16,019 nucleotides of DNA, from the NCBI GenBank assembly GCA_947177825.1, contig CAMWWA010000012.1, positions 1 through 16,019 of the forward strand, in the 5' to 3' direction. The notes beneath the pieces are model-generated. The model was not told where the DNA came from and made no database searches. It saw only the letters and a list, made by a program, of their open reading frames with translations. Positions within the stretch are counted from its first letter, which is position 1. Each line of letters starts with the position of its first letter. The stretch is from an uncultured Clostridia bacterium. GTDB lineage: Bacteria > Bacillota > Clostridia > Christensenellales > Borkfalkiaceae. Shown piece after piece: positions 1 to 6,907 of this stretch. Both the position numbers and the translations under genes were made by a program.

Positions 1-985
1 TGTCGAAATAGGCGTTGGCGGGCAGGTTTGCGCCCAGCGCCGTCATAACCTTTACAATGGTCATTTCAATGGTGGTTTCGGAAACTATTACGTTGCGCGG
101 CAGGTCGCTCATACTCGCGTAAACGCCCGCCCATCTCATTATGGGACCTAACACCAGGCTCACGCCGCACGCCTCGCAGTAGCGCGCGAAATGTTTAAAG
201 TTTAAAACGTCGCCCTCGGTGCATACCGTGCCGCTGTGCGAAAGCTCGACTATGACCGCCTGCGGCTTGACCTTGGAAAAGTCGTAGACCTCGAAGTTTA
301 AAAGCGAGCGCATGGTTATAAGCATTATCTTGTCGCACAGTGCGAATTCCACGGGCTGCGCCTTGCATTTTTTTATTTCTTCCAAGGTGGGCAGAAGAGG
401 GGAAGAATTGTACTTTATTTCGCCGTCCACTATCTCTGCAAAGTGCGCGTCCATCGCGCTGTGGTAAAAGCCGTTAATCTCGTCGGGGTAGATAAGCCTC
501 GACGCAAGATGTATCTTGCAGTTTTCGCCGTCGTTTGCAAACGCGCAGTAAACTCCGCCTATTTTGGATTTTTCTATAAAGTCCACGGCGCCGGCAAAAT
601 TTTTCAGTCCGTTGCTGCGCGCGTCGGTCAATGGATACAGCGCAGAAACGAATACCACGGGTATGGGGCAGCGGCAGAAGAGCTGGCTGAACAGGTTTAC
701 GGTAAAGCACAGCGTATCCGTGCCGTGCGTGATAATAATGCCGTCGTAAAGGGATATATCCACGCCTTTCACGCAGTTGTACACCTTTTCAAGGTCGTCG
801 GGCTGTATATTTTCGCTGAGAATATTTATGGGCGTAAGCATATCGAAATTTATATCGCTGCCCGCCTGTTCGCGGTATTTTTCGATAAGCAGTTTTCTGC
901 TTCCCTGAAACAGCGATATGCGGTTGCCCTCGGTATCGCTTCCTATCGTGCCGCCCGTAAAAATTACGCAGATTGATTTTTTCAT
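1..985 (-). CDS. L-asparaginase, type I-like (3' end cut by window edge)
   Basis: Hydrolyses L-asparagine to aspartate and ammonia. The reverse strand translates without stops for 328 codons and runs off the left edge. Two hallmark threonine motifs of the asparaginase fold are present: TGGTIGS near residues 10-16 and HGTDT at 87-91. The length already matches cytoplasmic type I enzymes (about 330-340 residues), so only a few C-terminal residues are missing. There is no signal peptide (the N-terminus is MKKSICVIFTGG), which argues for a cytoplasmic enzyme. The ATG at 983-985 is chosen because AAGAGGT (reverse of 991-997) lies 5 nt upstream. The family and active-site motifs are clear; asparagine rather than glutamine as the main substrate is inferred from family. 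Confidence 0.93.
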   Translation of the reverse strand, partial: MKKSICVIFTGGTIGSDTEGNRISLFQGSRKLLIEKYREQAGSDINFDMLTPINILSENIQPDDLEKVYNCVKGVDISLYDGIIITHGTDTLCFTVNLFSQLFCRCPIPVVFVSALYPLTDARSNGLKNFAGAVDFIEKSKIGGVYCAFANDGENCKIHLASRLIYPDEINGFYHSAMDAHFAEIVDGEIKYNSSPLLPTLEEIKKCKAQPVEFALCDKIMLITMRSLLNFEVYDFSKVKPQAVIVELSHSGTVCTEGDVLNFKHFARYCEACGVSLVLGPIMRWAGVYASMSDLPRNVIVSETTIEMTIVKVMTALGANLPANAYFD

Positions 986-1007
986 TTAACACCTCTTGCT
1001 TTTATTG

Positions 1008-1036
1008 ATTATACCCGTGCGCGCGCGAAAAGTCAA
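1008..1036 (-). promoter_or_regulatory. Sigma-A promoter of the asparaginase gene
   Basis: On the reverse strand TTGACT (1031-1036) and TATAAT (1008-1013) are separated by exactly 17 bp. Predicted transcription start is near 1001, giving a leader of about 15 nt that holds the Shine-Dalgarno site. Confidence 0.85.
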
Positions 1037-1057
1037 CGCGTATTTTAAAGCTTGCTA

Positions 1058-1086
1058 TTGATTATCTGCCCAAAGCATAGTATAAT
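1058..1086 (+). promoter_or_regulatory. Sigma-A promoter of the alcohol dehydrogenase gene
   Basis: TTGATT (1058-1063), 17-bp spacer, TATAAT (1081-1086). It is divergent from the asparaginase promoter, with 21 bp between the two -35 boxes, so one regulator bound there could affect both genes. The leader carries AGGGGGAA at 1106-1113, 5 nt before the ATG. Confidence 0.82.
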
Positions 1087-1118
1087 AACGGTGTAAAGTC
1101 AAAACAGGGGGAATTTAT

Positions 1119-2300
1119 ATGTACGATTTTTCGTATTGCGCGCCTACCAAGGTGTGCTTCGGACGGGGCAGCGAGGAGCAGCTGGAAGGTCTTATCGCGG
1201 AGAGAAAATGCAAGTGCGTGCTGCTGCACTACGGCGGGCAAAGCGCCGTTAAGAGCGGACTTGTCAAACGCGTGGGATGGGCGCTGGAGCGCGCCGGCGC
1301 GGCGGTTGTCGAGCTGGGCGGAGTTAAGCCCAATCCCCGTCTGTCGCTCGTCAACGAGGGCATAAAGCTGTGCAAAGAGAAGGGCGTGGACTTTATTCTC
1401 GCGGTCGGCGGCGGCAGCGTAATAGACTCGGCAAAGGCGATAGGTATGGGCTGCTTCGGCGGCGGCGACGTCTGGGACTACTACTGCAATAAGCGCGTGC
1501 CCCAGGGCACCATACCCGTGGGCGTGGTGCTTACCATTGCGGCGGCGGGCAGCGAAATGAGCAAATCGTCGGTCATAACCAACGACCAAACGGCTACCAA
1601 ACGCGGAGTCAACGCCGAGCTTTCGCGCCCCGTGTTTGCAATTATGAACCCCGAGCTTACCGCGTCGGTGCCCGCATATGCCACGGCGTGCGGCTGCGCG
1701 GATATTTTAATGCATACTCTGGAAAGATATCTGACGGGCGGCGAAACCTTAAAGCTTACCGACTCGATTGCCGAAGCTTTGATGACTACGGTTATATCCT
1801 CTTCCAAAGTAGTTATGCGCGATTTATCAAACTACGAGGCGCGCGCAAATCTTATGTGGGCGAGCTCGCTTTCGCACAACGGTCTTACGGCTTGCGGCGG
1901 CGACGGCGGCGACTGGTGCACGCACTCGCTCGGTCACGAGCTTTCCGCACTCTACGATACGCCCCACGGCGCGGCGCTTACGGCGGTGTGGGGAAGCTGG
2001 GCGAGGTACGTATATAAAAACTGTTTAAACCGCTTCCACAAATTTGCGGTGCAGGTTATGGGCGTGCGCCCCAACGGCACCTGCGGCGAGCTTGCCTTAA
2101 AGGGCATTGAGGCGGCGGAGGAGTGGTTTGCAAAGATGGGACTGCCCACGTCTATAAAGCAGCTGGGCGTAAACCCGACCGAAGCCGATTTGAAGCTGAT
2201 GGCGGAAAAGTGCGCAGCCAACAACGGCGGCAGCAAGGGCAGCTGTATGAAACTGCACGTTGAAGATATGCTTGCCATATATACCGCGGCTAATAAGTAA
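1119..2300 (+). CDS. Iron-containing alcohol dehydrogenase (BDH/YqhD-like)
   Basis: A 393-residue group III (iron-dependent) alcohol dehydrogenase that interconverts aldehydes and primary alcohols with NAD(P)H in the cytoplasm. The N-terminus starts YDFSYCAPTKVCFGRG, typical of butanol-dehydrogenase-like members. The nucleotide-binding motif GGGSVIDSAKAI lies at 97-108. The four metal ligands can be assigned by spacing as D195, H199, H269 and H283, the last two in CTHSLGHEL...DTPHG, as in the YqhD branch. Length is normal for the family (380-395). The start is fixed by AGGGGGAA 5 nt upstream. The gene is monocistronic, with its own promoter and a terminator at 2315-2342. A fermentative NADPH-dependent role is inferred; the physiological alcohol cannot be read from the sequence. 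Confidence 0.93.
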   Translation: MYDFSYCAPTKVCFGRGSEEQLEGLIAERKCKCVLLHYGGQSAVKSGLVKRVGWALERAGAAVVELGGVKPNPRLSLVNEGIKLCKEKGVDFILAVGGGSVIDSAKAIGMGCFGGGDVWDYYCNKRVPQGTIPVGVVLTIAAAGSEMSKSSVITNDQTATKRGVNAELSRPVFAIMNPELTASVPAYATACGCADILMHTLERYLTGGETLKLTDSIAEALMTTVISSSKVVMRDLSNYEARANLMWASSLSHNGLTACGGDGGDWCTHSLGHELSALYDTPHGAALTAVWGSWARYVYKNCLNRFHKFAVQVMGVRPNGTCGELALKGIEAAEEWFAKMGLPTSIKQLGVNPTEADLKLMAEKCAANNGGSKGSCMKLHVEDMLAIYTAANK

Positions 2301-2314
2301 AAAGTAAATAAAAT

Positions 2315-2342
2315 AAACCGCGCGGCTGTCGCCGCGCGGTTT
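2315..2342. terminator. Bidirectional intrinsic terminator between convergent genes
   Basis: A perfect 12-bp GC-rich stem (2315-2326 with 2331-2342) around a TGTC tetraloop. A T tract follows on the plus strand and an A-rich stretch precedes it, giving a T-rich tail on the minus strand. It can end both the dehydrogenase and the yitT-like transcripts. Confidence 0.92.
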
Positions 2343-2358
2343 TTATTTAAGTTCATCA

Positions 2359-3285
2359 CTACAATTCCGCGTCCTCGGGATTCTGGTATCCCTCGCCGTA
2401 AATCTCCTTGGCGGAGGAAACAATCATAAACGCCTTTTTGTCCTCCTCGTGCACTACGTCGCGGAGGCGGGGGTAGAGGAAAGGCTTTACCACGCACATA
2501 ATCATAACCTTTTCTTCCTTGGTGTACGCACCATGTGCGTCCACGACCGTCGCGCCCGTGTCTATATCCTTTAAAATTCTGTTAATAACGCTCTCGCATT
2601 TTTCTTTCGCTGTGATAATGAATACCGTCTTTGCCGAGTTGCCGCCGTATAAAACCCAGTCGAATACGAGGGTAAACACCACGACGTGAAGCGCCGTATA
2701 GAAAAGCCTGTCGAATTTGTTTCCCTCGCAGGGGATAAACAGCGAACAACCTACGACAATCATATCGGTTACCATAGATATCATTCCCGTCTTTAAGTGG
2801 CGGAAGCGCCTGCGCAAAAGTTTTACTATTACGTCCGTGCCCGCCGTCGTTGCGCCCATACGGAAGATAAGACCCATACCTATGCCGAACAGCACTCCGC
2901 CGACAACCGCGTTAATCAGAACGTTATCCGTGAAAGGCTGTTTTATAACGTCGGTCATTAGATATCTGCCGAGGCGCATTAAAAGTCCCGAAACGACGGT
3001 AGCGTATCCCGTGGATAAAAGGAACTTCCATCCGAAAAAGATAAGCCCGATTATGAACATAGGGACGTTGAAGATGATATAGAGGTAGCCCGAGGGGAAC
3101 TTGGTGATTTCGCCGACTATCAGCGAAATACCCGTCATCCCGCCCGAAAACAGCCCTGCCGATTCTACGAACAGCGAAATGCCGGTTGCGTATAAAATAC
3201 AGCCCAGCGTAATCACGGCGTATTGCTTCAATATTTTCAGCGCTGTTTTTTTCTTATCCGGTTTTACTTCTAACTTCTCTTCCAC
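2359..3285 (-). CDS. YitT family membrane protein (DUF161 plus DUF2179)
   Basis: A 308-residue integral membrane protein of the YitT family, whose transport or regulatory role is unproven. Residues 20-215 hold the hydrophobic DUF161 domain with about five to six membrane segments, including LFSGGMTGISLIVGEITKF (45-63) and the conserved GATTAGTD (144-151). Residues 218-300 form the soluble C-terminal DUF2179 domain (VFIITAKEK...INRILKDIDTGATVV...GAYTKEEK). The start codon is GTG at 3283-3285, the only in-frame start before the first membrane helix. There is no Shine-Dalgarno site, and the consensus promoter places transcription start at or next to this GTG, so the mRNA is probably leaderless. 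The gene ends just past the terminator shared with the dehydrogenase. Confidence 0.92.
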   Translation of the reverse strand: MEEKLEVKPDKKKTALKILKQYAVITLGCILYATGISLFVESAGLFSGGMTGISLIVGEITKFPSGYLYIIFNVPMFIIGLIFFGWKFLLSTGYATVVSGLLMRLGRYLMTDVIKQPFTDNVLINAVVGGVLFGIGMGLIFRMGATTAGTDVIVKLLRRRFRHLKTGMISMVTDMIVVGCSLFIPCEGNKFDRLFYTALHVVVFTLVFDWVLYGGNSAKTVFIITAKEKCESVINRILKDIDTGATVVDAHGAYTKEEKVMIMCVVKPFLYPRLRDVVHEEDKKAFMIVSSAKEIYGEGYQNPEDAEL

Positions 3286-3292
3286 AATACAT

Positions 3293-3321
3293 ATTATAAA
3301 ATTTTATCAACTTTGTGTCAA
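3293..3321 (-). promoter_or_regulatory. Perfect consensus promoter giving a leaderless yitT transcript
   Basis: On the reverse strand TTGACA (3316-3321), 17-bp spacer, TATAAT (3293-3298), a full match to the sigma-A consensus. The predicted start nucleotide (7 nt past the -10 box) falls at 3285-3286, that is, on the G of the GTG start codon or one base before it. Confidence 0.85.
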
Positions 3322-3339
3322 CTATCGCCTGCCCTTTTC

Positions 3340-3368
3340 TTTACTTTTTTAACGGGAAGATATATAAT
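3340..3368 (+). promoter_or_regulatory. Promoter of the MATE exporter gene
   Basis: TTTACT (3340-3345), 17-bp spacer, TATAAT (3363-3368), divergent from the yitT promoter. Predicted start is near 3375, leaving a short leader with AGGGAA at 3385-3390. Confidence 0.75.
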
Positions 3369-3402
3369 GTCACGTAAGCGCGAAAGGGAAGTTAAGTGAC
3401 AA

Positions 3403-4941
3403 GTGGAAAAGACTGCAAAGATTAAAAGAAAATATACGCTCTTTACGGGCAAGCAGCTCTTATGGCTCATTCTGCCCATTATAATCGAGCAGATTTTTTC
3501 GTCCTCACTCGGATTTATCGATTCGATAATGGTTTCTAATATGCCTGGCGACAGCACGAGCGCAAGCCTTGCGGTAACCAATATCGACTACATGAATAAT
3601 CTCATTATTCAGTTGTTCTCGGCGTTTGCGACGGGCGGCGCAATCATAACCTCGCAATGTCTCGGCGCAAAGGATACGGAATCGGCAAAGAGCAGCGCAA
3701 AGCACATGCTTATAATCGTGGTCATAGCCTCGCTTGTGATAGGCGGTTTAAGCGTTGCGCTCAACTGGCCGCTTTTAAGACTTTTGTATCACGATATCGC
3801 CCCTTCCAGCCAGACGTTCAAATTCCAGAGCATTTATTTTTACATAACGGCGGCTTCATTCCCCTTTATCGGTCTTTTCAACGCCTGCGCCGCGCTTTTA
3901 AGGGTGCAGAGGAAGAGCATGATAACCATGTCGTCCGCGGCGATAAGCTGCGGACTCAACGCGGCGATGGACGCGCTGTTTTTATACGTCTTAAAGCTGG
4001 GCGTTCTGGGTGCGGCGCTTGCAACGCTGGTGTGCAGGGCTATCCCCGCGATATATATGCTCGTGATTTTGGGCAATAAAAAGAATCTGGTTGCGGTGCG
4101 GATTTTCGAGAAGTTCCGCTTCGATAAACAAATGGTAAAAAAGATACTCCGCCTTGCGATACCCGCGGGTATAGAGAGCGCGCTCTTCCAGCTCGGCAAG
4201 TTGATGACTTCTACGTTCGTCAACGTAAACCACTATATCGACCCCGTGATTGGTGAAGACGGACTTCCTCTCTACGTGGACGGCAGCTTAAAGACCATAA
4301 ATATGGAGGCGCTGGCAAATTCCATTGCAAACCACGTGAACAACTACGCCTCGATGGTAGGCGGCGGAGTGGGCACGGCGTGTCTTACGGTGGTAGGCCA
4401 GGCGGTGGGCACGGGCGACGTTGACCAGTGCAAGTACTATATGAAGAAGATGTTCCTTCTCTCATACATAGCAAACACAATCTGCGTTGCGTTGTTTTTG
4501 GGGCTGTCGCAGTATATCGTGCGCATCTGGAACTTTAAAGACGTAACTTTTGAGGAGTTGGTTGCAATAAGACAGATAGCCTTGAAATGCCTTTATTTCT
4601 GTCTGGCTATGCAGATTGTAACCTATCCGCTATCGTTCACGACGCCTGCAATTTTAAAGGCGACAAGCGACGTCAAATACGTAATGTTCAGCGCGGTAAT
4701 TTCAATGTTCGTAATGCGCGTGGGCTTGTCCTTTATTCTGACTACTGACAAAATCGCGGGGCTGCCTAAGCTGGGCGCGTTCGGCTACTGGATAGGTATG
4801 TGTTCGGACTGGGTATTGCGTTCGGTGCTCTTCCTGTCGCGCCTTCTGACGGGCAAGTGGAAAAAGTCGTCGGGACTGTTTAAGGAGCCTGCCGAAGAGC
4901 CGCAAAATTATACCGAAAGCAGCGAAAACGGCGTTGAATAG
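3403..4941 (+). CDS. MATE family efflux transporter
   Basis: A 512-residue polytopic membrane protein of the MATE (NorM/DinF-type) exporter family, which pumps drugs, toxins or metabolites using a Na+ or H+ gradient. The N-terminal helix region (GKQLLWLILPIIIEQIF...SLGFIDSIMVSNM) is typical, and the two six-helix halves can be traced to about residue 480. An insertion of roughly 35 polar residues (about 270-305, YIDPVIGEDGLPLYVDGS) after the seventh helix makes it longer than the usual 440-460. The start is GTG 3403-3405, since the preceding in-frame codons are CAA and a stop. The nearest purine-rich site, AGGGAA, is 12 nt away, which is long. It is followed 22 nt later by the deacetylase gene with no terminator between, so the two are probably cotranscribed. 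The substrate is unknown. Confidence 0.92.
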   Translation: MEKTAKIKRKYTLFTGKQLLWLILPIIIEQIFSSSLGFIDSIMVSNMPGDSTSASLAVTNIDYMNNLIIQLFSAFATGGAIITSQCLGAKDTESAKSSAKHMLIIVVIASLVIGGLSVALNWPLLRLLYHDIAPSSQTFKFQSIYFYITAASFPFIGLFNACAALLRVQRKSMITMSSAAISCGLNAAMDALFLYVLKLGVLGAALATLVCRAIPAIYMLVILGNKKNLVAVRIFEKFRFDKQMVKKILRLAIPAGIESALFQLGKLMTSTFVNVNHYIDPVIGEDGLPLYVDGSLKTINMEALANSIANHVNNYASMVGGGVGTACLTVVGQAVGTGDVDQCKYYMKKMFLLSYIANTICVALFLGLSQYIVRIWNFKDVTFEELVAIRQIALKCLYFCLAMQIVTYPLSFTTPAILKATSDVKYVMFSAVISMFVMRVGLSFILTTDKIAGLPKLGAFGYWIGMCSDWVLRSVLFLSRLLTGKWKKSSGLFKEPAEEPQNYTESSENGVE

Positions 4942-4963
4942 GGGATATTAAGGGGGTAAACAG

Positions 4964-5815
4964 GTGTTCAGACAGATGTTCGAGGAAAAATATATGCGCT
5001 TCCCGGGCGGCAAAGCCAAGGCAATGACCTTCAGCTACGACGACGGGGTTAAGGCGGATTTGCGCCTTTTGCAGGTCTTTGAAAAGTACGGCTTGAAGGG
5101 CGCGTTCAATCTCAATTCCAAGCTTTTCGACTGTGAAAACTGGCACGGCAGAATGGACGAGCAGACAACCTTCAACGCCTTTTCGGGCAGCGGTCAGGAG
5201 GTCGCTCTGCACGGCGCAAGGCATATCTTTTTAAACAAGGTGCCCCTGCCAGAAGCTATAAAGGAAGTGGTCGATAACCGCGCGTATCTGGAAGAGAAAT
5301 TCGGTACTATAGTGCGCGGAATGGCGTACGCTTACAACGGCTATAACGCCGACATAAAGCGCGTGCTTGCAGACCTCGGCGTGGCATACGCGCGAACCAC
5401 GAATCCAACATACGGGTTCGCTCTTCCCGAAGATTTTCTGGAATGGAATCCCACCTGTCACCACACCGACGGGCAGCTTGAAAAGCTGGCGGACAAGTTC
5501 TTTTTATCGTCGCCCGACGACGAGTTCAAGCACCGCGAGCCTTGGCTGTTTTTCGTGTGGGGGCACTCCTACGAATTCGACGACGACCATAACTGGCAGG
5601 TAATCGAAAACCTGGGCAAACGCGCGGCGGAGTACGACGATATCTGGCACGCTACCAACGTACAGGTTTACGAATACGTGCAGGCGTATAAGCGCCTCGT
5701 TTTCTCGCTGGACGGTGAGCGCGTTTACAATCCCTCGGCGGTTGACGTGTGGCTGGAAATCCGCGGCAAGACCTATAAAATAGCAAGCGGCGCAACCGTG
5801 CAATTCGATAAATAA
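4964..5815 (+). CDS. Polysaccharide deacetylase-like protein (NodB homology)
   Basis: A 283-residue protein of the NodB/carbohydrate esterase 4-like superfamily, metal-dependent enzymes that remove N- or O-acetyl groups from sugars. Motif 1 TFSYDDG (22-28) supplies the catalytic aspartates and motif 2 HGARH (83-87) the two metal-binding histidines. YAYNGY (about 123-128) and FVWGHSYEF (about 193-201) correspond to the later motifs. Residues 235-283 form a small beta-rich tail (KRLVFSLDGERVYNPSAVDVWLEIRGKTYKI). There is no signal peptide or membrane anchor, so it looks cytoplasmic, which is unusual for a cell-wall enzyme. The GTG start is set by AGGGGGT (4951-4957), 6 nt upstream. Sitting 22 nt behind the MATE gene, the two may handle a related compound; this is inference. 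Confidence 0.85.
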   Translation: MFRQMFEEKYMRFPGGKAKAMTFSYDDGVKADLRLLQVFEKYGLKGAFNLNSKLFDCENWHGRMDEQTTFNAFSGSGQEVALHGARHIFLNKVPLPEAIKEVVDNRAYLEEKFGTIVRGMAYAYNGYNADIKRVLADLGVAYARTTNPTYGFALPEDFLEWNPTCHHTDGQLEKLADKFFLSSPDDEFKHREPWLFFVWGHSYEFDDDHNWQVIENLGKRAAEYDDIWHATNVQVYEYVQAYKRLVFSLDGERVYNPSAVDVWLEIRGKTYKIASGATVQFDK

Positions 5816-5822
5816 ATTTTTC

Positions 5823-5850
5823 CAACCCCCTTGAAATGTTAAGGGGGTTG
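5823..5850 (+). terminator. Inverted repeat after the deacetylase gene, overlapping the kduD promoter
   Basis: A 10-bp perfect stem, CAACCCCCTT (5823-5832) with AAGGGGGTTG (5841-5850), around an 8-nt loop. No T tract follows, so it is a weak intrinsic terminator at best. It overlaps the -35 box and spacer of the next promoter and could equally be an operator. Confidence 0.45.
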
Positions 5851-5859
5851 CGCTATAAT
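5831..5859 (+). promoter_or_regulatory. Probable kduD promoter
   Basis: TTGAAA (5831-5836), 17-bp spacer, TATAAT (5854-5859). A start near 5866 would give a leader of about 140 nt. A second TATAAT at 5911-5916 has only a poor -35 partner (TTGCGC, 19-bp spacing) and may be a secondary start. Confidence 0.7.
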
Positions 5860-5868
5860 AATAAAGGT

Positions 5869-5907
5869 TCACGCAAATCTTTTGCTTGCGCAAAATCTTT
5901 GCCGTGA
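5869..5907 (+). promoter_or_regulatory. Nested inverted repeat in the kduD leader (candidate operator)
   Basis: TTTTGC (5880-5885) pairs with GCAAAA (5890-5895) around TTGC. Outside this, TCACGCAAA (5869-5877) pairs with TTTGCCGTGA (5898-5907) with one bulged base. It contains the palindrome TTGCGCAA. It lies just downstream of one promoter and directly upstream of a second -10 box, a natural place for repressor binding. The identity of any regulator is unknown. Confidence 0.45.
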
Positions 5908-5924
5908 GTTTATAATGTAGTCGT

Positions 5925-5965
5925 AAAACGCTTAACGGTCGAAATGAATCCGACCTTGCGTTTTT
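5925..5965 (+). terminator. Terminator-like hairpin in the kduD leader
   Basis: AAAACGC (5925-5931) pairs with GCGTTTT (5958-5964), and GGTCG (5937-5941) pairs with CGACC (5951-5955), followed by a run of five T. It sits between the predicted start site and the gene, so it could act as an attenuator or as the end of a short leader RNA. The internal loop makes it weaker than the terminators at 2315 and 8198. Confidence 0.4.
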
Positions 5966-6006
5966 CGGCGTTGTTATATTTAAGAAAATTAATATCGGGG
6001 GAAAAT

Positions 6007-6762
6007 ATGATTTTAGATTCTTTCAGCTTAAAGGGCAAAGTGGCAATAGTTACGGGCTCCAACACGGGGCTCGGTCAGGGCATATGCAGGGCGTATGCCG
6101 AGGCGGGCGCAAAGGTAGTGGGCGTTTCGCGCAGACCTTCAACCGAAACCGAACAGCTTATCGGCAGCGAAAATTTTTATAACGTAATCGCCGATTTGTC
6201 CTCGTGCGAGGTTATACCCGAGGTCATAGAAAAAACGCTTGCGCGCTACGGGCGCATAGATATTTTGGTAAACAACGCCGGCATAATCAAGCGGCAGGAC
6301 TCCATAGAGTTTTCCGAGGAAAACTGGGACAGCGTTTTAAACGTCAATTTAAAGACGGTTTTCTTCTTAACCCAGGCGGTTGCAAAGCAGTTTATCAGGC
6401 AGGGTAGCGGCGGCAAGATTATCAACATTGCCTCCATGCTGTCCTATCAGGGCGGCATACGCGTGCCCTCGTACACGGCTTCAAAGTCGGCAATCAAGGG
6501 GCTTACCATGACTCTTTCCAACGAGTGGGCTGCGCACGGCATTAACGTAAACGCGATAGCGCCCGGCTATATGGCAACCAACAACACGCAGCAGCTTCGT
6601 CAGGACGAGGAGCGCAGCGCGGACATCTTATCGCGTATCCCCGCGGGCAGGTGGGGCACCCCTGCGGATTTGGAGGGCGCGGCGGTATTCCTTGCAAGCG
6701 CGGCTTCCGACTACGTGAACGGCTTCACCCTTGCGGTAGACGGCGGCTGGCTCGGGCGGTGA
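6007..6762 (+). CDS. kduD: 2-deoxy-D-gluconate 3-dehydrogenase (SDR family)
   Basis: A 251-residue classical short-chain dehydrogenase closely resembling KduD. KduD interconverts 3-deoxy-D-glycero-2,5-hexodiulosonate and 2-keto-3-deoxygluconate, linking pectin or uronate breakdown to the KDG pathway in the cytoplasm. TGSNTGLG (16-23) is the cofactor loop, NNAG lies at 89-92, and the catalytic residues are S143, Y156 and K160 (SYTASK). The stretch INVNAIAPGYMATNNTQQLR and the ending ASDYVNGFTLAVDGGWL are KduD-specific in feel. The start is ATG 6007, with GGGGGAAAA directly upstream; an earlier in-frame ATG at 5944 lies in the leader hairpin and adds residues absent from the family. No kduI, kdgK or kdgA gene is nearby. 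The stop codon lies inside the 32-bp repeat. Confidence 0.92.
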   Translation: MILDSFSLKGKVAIVTGSNTGLGQGICRAYAEAGAKVVGVSRRPSTETEQLIGSENFYNVIADLSSCEVIPEVIEKTLARYGRIDILVNNAGIIKRQDSIEFSEENWDSVLNVNLKTVFFLTQAVAKQFIRQGSGGKIINIASMLSYQGGIRVPSYTASKSAIKGLTMTLSNEWAAHGINVNAIAPGYMATNNTQQLRQDEERSADILSRIPAGRWGTPADLEGAAVFLASAASDYVNGFTLAVDGGWLGR

Positions 6763-6787
6763 GCCACCGCGGGCAAGTCCTTTAATT
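6756..6787 (+). repeat. 32-bp repeat, copy 1 (3' end of kduD)
   Basis: Identical over 32 bp to 8152-8183. It starts with the hairpin GCGGTG-AGC-CACCGC and continues GGGCAAGTCCTTTAATT. Its first bases supply the last Arg codon and TGA of kduD. The flanks differ between the copies, which sets the boundaries. Confidence 0.9.
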
Positions 6788-6843
6788 GCTTGCGCGATGT
6801 TTGAGATTATTACAGCAAAACTTAAATTCTTTATGCAAATAAA

Positions 6844-6872
6844 TTGTATATTGTGTAAATATATGGTATAAT
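6844..6872 (+). promoter_or_regulatory. glyA promoter with extended -10
   Basis: TTGTAT (6844-6849), 17-bp spacer, TATAAT (6867-6872) preceded by TGG, an extended -10 element. Predicted start is near 6879. CGGAG at 6897-6901 is 6 nt before the ATG. No folate-riboswitch-like sequence is evident in this short AT-rich leader. Confidence 0.82.
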
Positions 6873-6907
6873 TATTGCATAAATATAAATTTTTAACGGA
6901 GTAAACT

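Noticed and set aside
443..976. Plus-strand open frame of 177 codons over the asparaginase gene
   Set aside because: It is antisense to asparaginase, whose motifs, ribosome site and promoter are all on the other strand.
5944..6006. Upstream in-frame ATG as the kduD start
   Set aside because: It falls inside a leader hairpin, lacks a ribosome site and would add 21 residues not found in KduD. ATG 6007 has GGGGGAAAA in front and gives the family length.
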